This document shows positions 25,323 to 32,797 of a stretch of 64,000 bases of DNA, piece after piece. The stretch spans positions 1 to 64,000 of the forward strand of contig JAAYCX010000090.1 of NCBI GenBank assembly GCA_012729555.1. Direction: 5' to 3'. This stretch comes from Acidobacteriota bacterium. Its GTDB lineage: Bacteria > Acidobacteriota > UBA6911. The notes beneath the pieces were generated by a model. It was not told the DNA's origin. It did not search any database and worked only from the letters and a program-made list of their open reading frames with translations. How positions within the stretch are numbered: the first letter of the stretch is position 1; the number at the start of each line of letters is the position of its first letter. A program made the translations under genes and the position numbers.

Positions 25323-27299
25323 ATGCGACCTGCAAATCGGACCCGAAACCTTCTGGTGATCAGTCAGGACCCCCGGACCGCCGAAATCGCGCGCCGGGCG
25401 GCCGGCACGGACATGACGGTGGATTATGCCGCGGGCGAGACCGAAGCTCTCGGCATGCTGCGGGACGCCCGTCCCGACATCATCCTGATCGGGGAGCTCG
25501 ATCCCCCCGGGAGCGTCGCGCGCCTCTACCGCCGGCTGCAGCAGGGGTGGATCTCCCATCACGCCGCGCTCCTGGTGCTGGAACGGGACATCTCCGGCAA
25601 CACCCACCGGGTGCTGGGGGACGAGAACCTGGACATGAGGCTCGGGGGGCACGCGTTCGCGACGGGGGCCGAAAGCCCCTTTCTTCCGATCGACCGGCTG
25701 GTCGCCAGGCTCGGGGCCGCGATCGCGCAGAAACTCGCGGCCAAGGGGAACCGTTTCCGGAACGCGATGACGGACCCGGACACCTTCTGCCTGGTCTGGG
25801 AGCAGATCCCCGGCCCGGGCGCTTTCGAAACCCGGCAGGAACTGGTCCTGGAGAACGCGCATCGGGCGGCGGCGGGGGGGAAGGTTTGCGCCGTCAGCAT
25901 CACGGACAACCCCGGGGGCAACCCCGCCATCGCCACCGACATCCTCTGCGCCGAGATCCGCAAGGCGGGGGTGGAGCCGCTCGTGCACATCGCGATGCGG
26001 GACCGGAGCCGGAACCAGGCCGAGAGCCTCCTGTTCCAGCTGGCCGCCCTGGCCGTCCACAACGTGCTCGTCCTGACGGGCGATTACCCCTCCAACCTGG
26101 GCTTCACGGGCAAATCGAAGCCGGTATTCGACCTCGATTCGGTCAACGGGCTGCGCCTGGTCGCGGAGATGAACCGGGGCATGGTGCGCGAGATCATGCG
26201 CAAACCGGTGCGGCTGGCCCCCGCCAGCTTCTATTCCGGGGTCGCCTTCTCCCCCTTCAAGCAGATGGAGGCGGAGGTGATGGGGCAGTATTACAAGCTG
26301 CAGAAGAAGATCCGCGCCGGGGCGGACTTCGTCATCACCCAGGTGGGGTACGACGCGCGCAAGATGCACGAACTGCCGTTGTGGCTGAAACTGCAGAACC
26401 ATTCGCTGCCGGTGCTGGCGGGCATCTACGTCCTCTCACACCCGGTGGCGCGCACCATGAACGCCAACCACATCCCCGGGTGCGTGGTGACGCGGAAACT
26501 GCTCGGCGAGATCGCGGCCGAATCGGCGGGCGGGGACAAGGGGAGGCAGGCGCGCCTGGAGCGGGCGGCCAAAATGTACGCGCTGGCGAGGGGAATGGGA
26601 TACAAGGGGGCCTATATCAGCGGCCAGGGGCTCCCCTTCGAAAGCGTGGAGTATATCGTCGCCCGTGGGAACGAGCTGGCGGCCGACTGGATGAGACTGG
26701 TCCCGGAATTCGATTACGCCCAGCCGAACGGCTTCTACCTTTACGAGCGGGACCCCCGGACCGGGCTGAACACCGAGGCCCCAGCCCTCCGGACCCAGCC
26801 CCCGGCCCGCCCCGCGATCTACCGGGTTTCGCAGGCGGTCCATTCGACCGTGTTCGAACCGGGGGGCGCCCTGTTCCGCCCCGTCCGGAGGATGATGGAG
26901 CGGATCGACCGCTCCCCCTTCTGGAAGCGGGTGCTGCACCGGGTCGAACGCTGCAGCAAAAACAGCATGTACGCCTGCAAGGACTGCGGCGACTGCGCCC
27001 TGTTCGACGCCGCCTATCTCTGCCCGGTGTCCCAGTGCCCCAAGGACCAGCGCAACGCCCCCTGCGGCGGGAGCTTTGAAGGGTGGTGCGAGGTGTATCC
27101 GGGGGAGGTCGAGTGCATTTGGGTGCGCGCCTACCGGCGCCTCAAATCGGAGGGACGGGAAGGCGAAATCGCCGAAACCATCGTACCGCCGTGCGATTGG
27201 GAACTCTGGCAGACCTCCTCCTGGATCAACTATTTTCTGGGCCGGGACCACAGTTCGAAACAGAAGGGGATCCTGCCGCCGGAGAAAAAGCGGGTCTAG
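25323..27299 (+). CDS. Receiver-like domain / MetF / MetV-type fusion
   Basis: 658 residues in three parts. Residues about 8-150 look like a degenerate receiver (NLLVISQDPRTAEIARRA, RPDIILIGELDPP) lacking the acidic pair and phospho-acceptor Asp. Residues about 165-500 are a methylenetetrahydrofolate-reductase barrel (VCAVSITDNPGGNPAIATD, VLVLTGDYPSNLGFTG, GADFVITQVGYDARK). Residues about 540-650 are the Cys-rich MTHFR C-terminal (MetV-like) domain with CKDCGDC, CPVSQCPKDQ and GWCEVYPGEVECIW. In anaerobes MetF and MetV are usually separate subunits that reduce methylene-THF with low-potential electrons. A single gene with a receiver-like cap is unusual. No clear ribosome site precedes ATG 25323. 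Confidence 0.85.
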   Translation: MRPANRTRNLLVISQDPRTAEIARRAAGTDMTVDYAAGETEALGMLRDARPDIILIGELDPPGSVARLYRRLQQGWISHHAALLVLERDISGNTHRVLGDENLDMRLGGHAFATGAESPFLPIDRLVARLGAAIAQKLAAKGNRFRNAMTDPDTFCLVWEQIPGPGAFETRQELVLENAHRAAAGGKVCAVSITDNPGGNPAIATDILCAEIRKAGVEPLVHIAMRDRSRNQAESLLFQLAALAVHNVLVLTGDYPSNLGFTGKSKPVFDLDSVNGLRLVAEMNRGMVREIMRKPVRLAPASFYSGVAFSPFKQMEAEVMGQYYKLQKKIRAGADFVITQVGYDARKMHELPLWLKLQNHSLPVLAGIYVLSHPVARTMNANHIPGCVVTRKLLGEIAAESAGGDKGRQARLERAAKMYALARGMGYKGAYISGQGLPFESVEYIVARGNELAADWMRLVPEFDYAQPNGFYLYERDPRTGLNTEAPALRTQPPARPAIYRVSQAVHSTVFEPGGALFRPVRRMMERIDRSPFWKRVLHRVERCSKNSMYACKDCGDCALFDAAYLCPVSQCPKDQRNAPCGGSFEGWCEVYPGEVECIWVRAYRRLKSEGREGEIAETIVPPCDWELWQTSSWINYFLGRDHSSKQKGILPPEKKRV

Positions 27300-27302
27300 G
27301 AA

Positions 27303-27854
27303 CTACAGGCTTCTGGCGCCCTCCCGGCTCTCCGGCGGTTCCGGCCGCCGCGGTGCCGGTTCGGGCTTCGGCGCCTCCTCCACCGGGGCCGTCCCCGGTC
27401 CGGCACCGCGGATCCCCATCTGTTTTTCGACGGTGGAAAGCATGGACCGCTCCGGGTCCCGGTCGTCATAGGGTGAGGGGATCGAGTAGACCATGTTCCG
27501 GACGGAGAAGGTGTAGTTCCCCGTCAGGCCCAGGTCCTTCTCGAGGTCCCAGACGATGACGGGCCCGTCGTCGACGATGGCCTTGCACTCGTCGATTGCG
27601 GCGCGCCGGATCGTCAGGACATAGTGGGGAAGCCGGGAGGTGAGCCCCTCCCTCTTTTCCACCTCGACACGGAAGCTCCCCTTGCCGGTGCAGCCGCCGC
27701 TCGAGACCTTGGCCGCCACGGTCCTCTCCCCCAGGAGCAGCTCGTCGAGCACCTCCTCCCCGGTCTCCCTGGGACCGTGGGAATAGCCTTGGCCGAAAGC
27801 CGGGCCGCAGAGAAGGAGACTCGACAAGAGTACCGGAAGCAGACGCTGATTCAT
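27303..27854 (-). CDS. Secreted protein coupled to the serpin gene
   Basis: 183 residues starting at ATG 27854, which overlaps the serpin stop by 4 nt (ATGA), so translation is coupled. Signal peptide LLPVLLSSLLLCGPAFGQ. The mature part has LLGERTVAAKVSSGGCTGKG, YVLTIRRAAIDECKAIVDDG and a Pro-rich tail. Two Cys residues (SGGC and DEC) could form a disulfide. The C-terminal region (PAPRRPEPPESREGAR) is low-complexity. No family recognised. Its tight pairing suggests that it acts with the serpin in the periplasm or outside. Confidence 0.7.
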   Translation of the reverse strand: MNQRLLPVLLSSLLLCGPAFGQGYSHGPRETGEEVLDELLLGERTVAAKVSSGGCTGKGSFRVEVEKREGLTSRLPHYVLTIRRAAIDECKAIVDDGPVIVWDLEKDLGLTGNYTFSVRNMVYSIPSPYDDRDPERSMLSTVEKQMGIRGAGPGTAPVEEAPKPEPAPRRPEPPESREGARSL

Positions 27855-29080
27855 GATTCGGGCTCCTCGGGATTCATCAGCCTTCCCAGGAATAGCACGC
27901 TCTCCGATTCCCGGTCGACGATGGCGAAAACAAACGGTCGGTCGGCGCGGAAGCGGACCTCGAGCCCGATCGACTTGGTGTTCAGGACGACGGCCGTCGC
28001 CGCGGCGGCCTCGGTCCCCTCCTCGTTGACGTCCACGAACGCCTTGTGGATGACCTTGGAGATATACAGGTCCTTCTTCCCCATGATGCCGGAAAAATCG
28101 GCGCGGTTCTCGTCGAAGGCGTCCTTCATTCCGAGGGAATGAAGCGGGGCGTTGAGCTCGAAGCGGGCGGCGGTCCGGAACCGGGGCAAAAACAGGCGCA
28201 CGTCGGTCTCTTCCATTCCGGAGCGCCACGAGCGGAGGTGTTCGGGGGAGAGCAGCGTTTCCACCCTGTCGAGCGTCACCCCCCGGTTCGGCAGCAGGAC
28301 GAGCATGGAAAGCCGGCCGCCGGCATAGGGGAGTTCGAGCATCTCGAAGTCCTTTTCCCTCAGGTAGGGGAATCTCCCCTTCTGCGTCATGAGCGGGACG
28401 GACACGGCCGCACCGTCCTCCAGGGCGAACTGCCCGGAGACGGTGTCGCGGGAATCGAACCTGGCGCTCCAGTTCCCCTTGAAATAGATCGCGTTGGTCA
28501 GCACCAGCCGGGTCAGGGGCTTGATATCGGGTTTCTGCAGCAGGTCCCGGATCTTCCCCTGGGTCTCCGCCTCCACCCACCGGTTGATGGTCCCGCGCGC
28601 CCCCTCGGCGTCATTCCCGTAATCCACCTCCTCGAACCCTCCCCGGTACCGGGCCTCGATCCCGGCCAGGAATTCCTTGCGGAAGGGGTAGCCCTTCTGC
28701 CCCCATAGCCGGTTGGCGATCGCCAGTTCGTACTCTTCCGAACTCCTGAGATCGTCGAGCAGGGCGGAAAAGGCCGGGTGAAGCTGCTGCCGGGGAAGGG
28801 TGAAGTGAAGCGCCGCGGCCATCTGCCGTTCGGTTTCCCCCGCGGCGCCGGCATAGGTCATGGCCAGGGCGGTGCTGATGCTGAAGGGGGAAAAGAAGAG
28901 GTTCCTCCCCTCATTCCCGAGCCTCAGTCTCCGGTAGAGATCGCAGGCCAGCCGGGTGTTCCCGTCGACCATGGCGGCGCGGTCCGGTGCGGTCGCGGCG
29001 GAAAACGCGGGCGGCGCCGCGAGCAGGATCATTCCCATCATCCGGACGGCCCAGGCCCGGCGCCTCGTGCGGTTTTTCAT
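27851..29080 (-). CDS. Secreted serpin, inhibitory type with predicted P1 Lys
   Basis: 409 residues: a signal peptide (MMGMILLAAPPAFSAAT) and a complete serpin fold (NLFFSPFSISTALAMTYAGA, LVLTNAIYFKGNWSARFD, ISKVIHKAFVDVNEEGTEAA, FRADRPFVFAIVDRE). The reactive-centre hinge EEGTEAAAAT keeps the small residues needed for loop insertion, so it should inhibit. Counting from the alpha-1-antitrypsin alignment, the loop AVVLNTKSIGLEV places Lys at P1 and Ser at P1', which predicts inhibition of trypsin-like serine proteases. It is the first gene of a two-gene operon. Bacterial serpins are uncommon; the target, own or foreign, is unknown. Confidence 0.93.
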   Translation of the reverse strand: MKNRTRRRAWAVRMMGMILLAAPPAFSAATAPDRAAMVDGNTRLACDLYRRLRLGNEGRNLFFSPFSISTALAMTYAGAAGETERQMAAALHFTLPRQQLHPAFSALLDDLRSSEEYELAIANRLWGQKGYPFRKEFLAGIEARYRGGFEEVDYGNDAEGARGTINRWVEAETQGKIRDLLQKPDIKPLTRLVLTNAIYFKGNWSARFDSRDTVSGQFALEDGAAVSVPLMTQKGRFPYLREKDFEMLELPYAGGRLSMLVLLPNRGVTLDRVETLLSPEHLRSWRSGMEETDVRLFLPRFRTAARFELNAPLHSLGMKDAFDENRADFSGIMGKKDLYISKVIHKAFVDVNEEGTEAAAATAVVLNTKSIGLEVRFRADRPFVFAIVDRESESVLFLGRLMNPEEPES

Positions 29081-29136
29081 GGTGGTCCCCCGGAAGTCAT
29101 CCCCGGCGCCGGGCGGGCCGGCGCAACGAAAAGGCC

Positions 29137-29454
29137 CTATTCGGCCGGTTCCTCGCCGTCCCTGCCCGAATTGTCGCCGCCGGAATCGTCCGCCCCGCCC
29201 TGGTCGGCGCCGTCGTCCGGGGTATCCACCGGCGTGGGCTCGGGGACGTCGGGAATGTCGCCGGAGGACCCGCCGATTCCGGTGTCGGTGCCGAAGCGGC
29301 TGCCGTCGCTGCCGTCAAAGAGGGTTCCCGTATTGGTCCCGTCCTCGAGCTGGTCGAGGGCTCCCTGGGCCAGCAGCGGGGACGAAGGGACGGCCAGCAG
29401 TGCGGCCATCAACGCAAAGAGGACGATCCGGGCGGTTGAGACTGGACTTTTCAT
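29137..29454 (-). CDS. Small secreted acidic low-complexity protein
   Basis: 105 residues with a signal peptide (IVLFALMAALLAVPSSPLLA) and a mature part dominated by Gly, Asp, Ser and Pro (FGTDTGIGGSSGDIPDVPEP, DDGADQGGADDSGGDNSG). There are no Cys residues and no fold-like hydrophobic pattern, so it is probably disordered. GGGAGA lies 5 nt before ATG 29454, supporting a real gene. It is upstream of the serpin operon on the same strand, 56 bp away. Function unknown; an acidic surface or calcium-binding role would be a guess. Confidence 0.6.
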   Translation of the reverse strand: MKSPVSTARIVLFALMAALLAVPSSPLLAQGALDQLEDGTNTGTLFDGSDGSRFGTDTGIGGSSGDIPDVPEPTPVDTPDDGADQGGADDSGGDNSGRDGEEPAE

Positions 29455-29684
29455 GGTGCTCTCCCTGGTTCCAAAGACGTCTTCGACTGTGCGGCCGGTT
29501 CCACGCGCCGGCCTGGACCGCTTTTCGGCAGATTTTCCCGCTTCCTGCAGGAGAACTTCCGGAAAAAGCGCGGCGCCAATTCCCTAACAGGGACGGGGCC
29601 CCCGGCCGATATGGACGGTCGAATGACGCCCGCGCCGCCGCGGGAGTGAGTCTACCCGAACAAGCCGGAGGAGGAAGAAAAAAC

Positions 29685-30731
29685 ATGCGCTCGCGTCTCG
29701 GCCCCACCATCCTGGTCACAACCATCTTGTTCCTCCTGGTCACCGCGGCCGCTCCGCCGCTGCCGGCCCAGGACGCCGCCGAACTGCGCCGGCGCGCCGC
29801 GGTGCTGCGCCAGGCGGTCGAGCGGTGCCAGCGCCGCCTGCAATCGGGCGAACTGACCAGCTGCAGCGTGGCCGCCCGATTCGACATCAACCGCTCCCTC
29901 TCCATGGACGAGGCCCTGCAGTTCGCCGGCCTTTACGAGCGGCGCGCGCGGGACCTGGACACGCAGGGGGAGCGGGCGCGGTGCCAGGCGGTGCGGGAGC
30001 GCTTCATCCGGGACCGGGAGGCCTCCCGCCGCATGCTGGCCGACAGCCGGATGGGGGAGCGGGAACTGGAGGAGTGGACCCGGCGCAACGATGAGGCCCG
30101 GGTCGCCGCCATCCAGAGCTCCCTCAATCTCCTGCTCGACGGCGGCCTGGCCTACGTGGCCGAATCGACCCGGACCCTCAACGGGCTCAAGGGGGCCTAC
30201 AAGGGCATGGAAGGCAGGATGAAGCGCCTCCGCGGAGACAGGAAGGCCCGGATGCAGGCCAGCCTGGACGCCCTGGACCAGCGCATCCGGAGGATGGACG
30301 CGGCCGTCTCGTCCGCAAAAAGCCTGCAGGGGAAAAAGGAGAAGGCGGAGGTCTTCTGGGGCTATTTCAGCGCCGGAGCCCGCGAGGTCGACGAATCGGC
30401 CGGGGCCGTCGGCGCCGCCCTCGCGGCGGTGGAGGAAGACCCGATCCTGCACAAGATCCTGGTCGACGAGGGGCTGCAGCCGCTGGCGAACCGCATGAAG
30501 TCATGGAAGGCTTTCCCAAAAAGGCCGTACGTGATCAACATGGCCGAGTTTCTGGTCGATTACGGCTACAGCGTGGCCGAATGGACCCTCAGCCGAAACC
30601 GGATCCTGGAGCAGATCAGGATCAGCGAGGAGCGGCTGGGCGTGGTCAAGACGCAGCAGGAGAACCTGAAGCGCTCCATGACCGAACTGAACGCATGCGT
30701 CGCCAAGGGCCTGGTGACGCGCCCCGAGTAG
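29685..30731 (+). CDS. Secreted helical coiled-coil protein, unknown function
   Basis: 348 residues with a signal peptide (ILVTTILFLLVTAAAPPLPA). The mature protein is almost entirely charged helix (LRRRAAVLRQAVERCQRRLQ, RARCQAVRERFIRDREAS, RKARMQASLDALDQRIRRMD), with a short glycine-containing stretch (LLDGGLAYVAESTRTLNGLK). Four Cys residues are dispersed. No catalytic motif. ATG 29685 is preceded by GGAGGAGG about 8 nt upstream, and the frame is open well upstream without a ribosome site. It appears to be in an operon with the lipoprotein gene 20 bp downstream. Confidence 0.7.
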   Translation: MRSRLGPTILVTTILFLLVTAAAPPLPAQDAAELRRRAAVLRQAVERCQRRLQSGELTSCSVAARFDINRSLSMDEALQFAGLYERRARDLDTQGERARCQAVRERFIRDREASRRMLADSRMGERELEEWTRRNDEARVAAIQSSLNLLLDGGLAYVAESTRTLNGLKGAYKGMEGRMKRLRGDRKARMQASLDALDQRIRRMDAAVSSAKSLQGKKEKAEVFWGYFSAGAREVDESAGAVGAALAAVEEDPILHKILVDEGLQPLANRMKSWKAFPKRPYVINMAEFLVDYGYSVAEWTLSRNRILEQIRISEERLGVVKTQQENLKRSMTELNACVAKGLVTRPE

Positions 30732-30751
30732 ACCCTCCCGGAGGAACGACC

Positions 30752-31384
30752 GTGAAACCATGCCTCTTTTCCGCTCTCCTGCTTCTTCTCGGAGCCTGCA
30801 CCCTCGCCGGTGCGGGGCCAGGGGAGTGCGTGGTGGAGGACGAGGAGGAATACGCCGTCCTCGCCGCCGTCCTCTTCCCGAACGACCCGGAGATTCCCGG
30901 GGAGATGACCGGCGGGATTCAACGCAAGGCCTGGCTCGAATCGCGCCGCGTCCGCCTCGACGGCTTTCACGGAAGCGATTACCGGGTCCTCGACGCCTCC
31001 ATGACCGGGGAAATCCCGGAGTTGGACGTCCCCTATACGGGGGACGATTTCAACCGCCGCAACCGGGAATCGTGCCGATTCGTTGCGGAGCGGCTGCGGG
31101 ACCACGTCCCCCCCGGGGGGACGGTCGCCCTGATCGACGCGGAATCGGCCCCGAGAAAGGTCTCAGCGTTTTCCGGGACCTCGGCGGCGGGCGGTTCCCT
31201 CCCGGGACGGGAAATCGTGCGCCTCTCCCGCCCCGGTTTCGACCCGGACCGGATCCACGCCGTGGTCCGCGTCGATCTCCAGGCCGGGGGCGAGATGGGG
31301 GTCGGCTACCGGGTCTACCTGGACAAGTCGAAAACCACGGGAAAATGGATCCTCACCGGCGCCGCGAGAACGCGCGTGTACTGA
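30752..31384 (+). CDS. Putative lipoprotein, unknown function
   Basis: 210 residues starting at GTG 30752, with GGAGG 7 nt upstream. The N-terminus FSALLLLLGACTLAGAG carries a lipobox (LGAC), so the mature protein is probably lipid-anchored. The mature part has ECVVEDEEEYAVLAAVLFPN, YTGDDFNRRNRESCRFVAER and a final RVDLQAGGEMGVGYRVYLDK, ending in a strand WILTGAARTRVY. No family recognised; the closing pattern resembles small beta-sandwich domains. It follows the coiled-coil gene in the same direction and is probably co-transcribed. Confidence 0.65.
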   Translation: MKPCLFSALLLLLGACTLAGAGPGECVVEDEEEYAVLAAVLFPNDPEIPGEMTGGIQRKAWLESRRVRLDGFHGSDYRVLDASMTGEIPELDVPYTGDDFNRRNRESCRFVAERLRDHVPPGGTVALIDAESAPRKVSAFSGTSAAGGSLPGREIVRLSRPGFDPDRIHAVVRVDLQAGGEMGVGYRVYLDKSKTTGKWILTGAARTRVY

Positions 31385-31396
31385 CCGGCACGGGGA

Positions 31397-31906
31397 TCAG
31401 CAGACGTCCTCCGCCGGAGACACGCCGTCGTCGGGCTGGGGAAGGAACTGGTCCCGGTCGTAGGGGAGGTCCTCGTGGGGCGGCATCTCGTCGTCCGGAA
31501 AATCGGACGCCCAGCCCTCCCGCTCGTCCTCGTCCGCGTAGTACTTCATCCGGATCGCCAGGTCCTCGGCGCTGCACCCGCCCAGGATGTCGATATGGCA
31601 GGCGGCGCGCGATCCCTGCGGCGGGATGCACGAGGGCTCCCTCAGGATCTCGTTCCAGAGCCTTTCGTACAGTTCCCGGTCGCTGAGGTGATCGGTGCTC
31701 GTCAGGTAATGCCCCAGCAGGGCCATGGCACGGATCACCTCCCACAGCCTGGCGTGCAGCGCTTCGTCGTCCAGCGTCTCCGGGGAGGGGAGCGCCACCC
31801 CCCCTTCCTCGAGATGGTCGAAGAGCGGCCGTGCGCCGACCCTTTCCATGAAACGCATTTCCTGTGCGAACATCTCCGCCCTGCTCAGCTTTTTCGATCC
31901 GGTCAT
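31397..31906 (-). CDS. Conserved-looking cytoplasmic protein of unknown function
   Basis: 169 residues, no signal peptide or membrane segment. The middle is helical (LHARLWEVIRAMALLGHYLT, HLSDRELYERLWNEILREPS), followed by CHIDILGGCSAEDLAIRMKY and an acidic tail rich in Asp, Glu and Pro. One Cys lies in each half of a GSRAACHIDILGGC segment. I do not recognise the family. It ends 12 bp from the convergent end of the lipoprotein gene and has no neighbour on its strand. Confidence 0.6.
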   Translation of the reverse strand: MTGSKKLSRAEMFAQEMRFMERVGARPLFDHLEEGGVALPSPETLDDEALHARLWEVIRAMALLGHYLTSTDHLSDRELYERLWNEILREPSCIPPQGSRAACHIDILGGCSAEDLAIRMKYYADEDEREGWASDFPDDEMPPHEDLPYDRDQFLPQPDDGVSPAEDVC

Positions 31907-32192
31907 GGCTCCCTCCCTGTTCGGCGCATCGCGCCCGACTATCCAATGAACCGGGACCGATTTGAGCGAAACTTTTTTTTGGGAGGGGGGAAAACCGGGT
32001 TACGGGTGCGGGTTCAGACCCCGGCCACGACGAATCCCAGGGCGCGGGCGCCGGTGGCCTGCTGAATCGTGGGCGGCGAAAACGAGGCTCTCCCTCCGCT
32101 GCCGCCTGAACGGCGGCAAGCCGGCGGCCCCGACATTGTCGGTTCCCACCGCCGGCCGGCCCTTTTCAGGACCCGCCGGCGGTGCAGGAAGA

Positions 32193-32549
32193 TTATTTGA
32201 ATTTCATCCCGGCGTGGCAATTCAGACACATCGGCTCGGTGGCCTTGTGCCCTTTATGGCACTGGGTGCATTCCAGGTCCTGGGACAGGGTGATGTGGTT
32301 CTCGTGCGGATTCACCGTAAAGTCCTTGGTCCGGGCGGCGACCGCCTCGAGCGATTCGTGGCAGGGGAGACACACCGTGCCGGGGACGGTGGCCGTGGGG
32401 GCTTCCTCCCCGTGGCAGGTGGAGCATTCGAGCCCCATCTCCTTGTGTTTGTCGGCGGTAAAAACCTCTGTCTCCTGGCTCACGGCCGCCAGGGTCCCCA
32501 TCGCGGCCACCAGGGCGCAGGCGCAAAAAATTCGTTTCAGCACGGGCAT
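32193..32549 (-). CDS. Periplasmic tetraheme cytochrome c3-type protein
   Basis: 118 residues with a signal peptide (CACALVAAMGTLAAVSQ) and four c-type heme sites: CSTCH, CLPCH, CTQCH and CLNCH. Additional His residues (ADKHKEMGLE, NPHENHITL, HKGHKATEP) can serve as distal ligands. The spacing resembles the tetraheme domain of fumarate-reductase flavocytochromes and small tetraheme cytochromes, which move electrons through the periplasm. ATG 32549 is chosen because the signal peptide begins there; the frame continues upstream to 32756 without a ribosome site. The nearby group 3b hydrogenase is cytoplasmic, so the two are not obviously partners. Confidence 0.9.
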   Translation of the reverse strand: MPVLKRIFCACALVAAMGTLAAVSQETEVFTADKHKEMGLECSTCHGEEAPTATVPGTVCLPCHESLEAVAARTKDFTVNPHENHITLSQDLECTQCHKGHKATEPMCLNCHAGMKFK

Positions 32550-32797
32550 CGATCCTTTCTTCCGGGAAGGCTTCCCGCCTTCGGCATATCCGCTACTTTC
32601 ACGCTTCATTATACAGAAACCCGCTGCCCGAAACCAGCACGGTTTCAAGGCGGGACAGGGCGCCCCGCACCCCGGCCCCACCGGAATGGCGCCGCCCCGA
32701 CTCAATCCTATCCATCCCCTTGCTCTTCGCCGATAAGTCTGGTCGAATAGGGGCATCGGAGCCCCCCCCGGGGGGACCGCGGAAGGGGAGACGGCGG

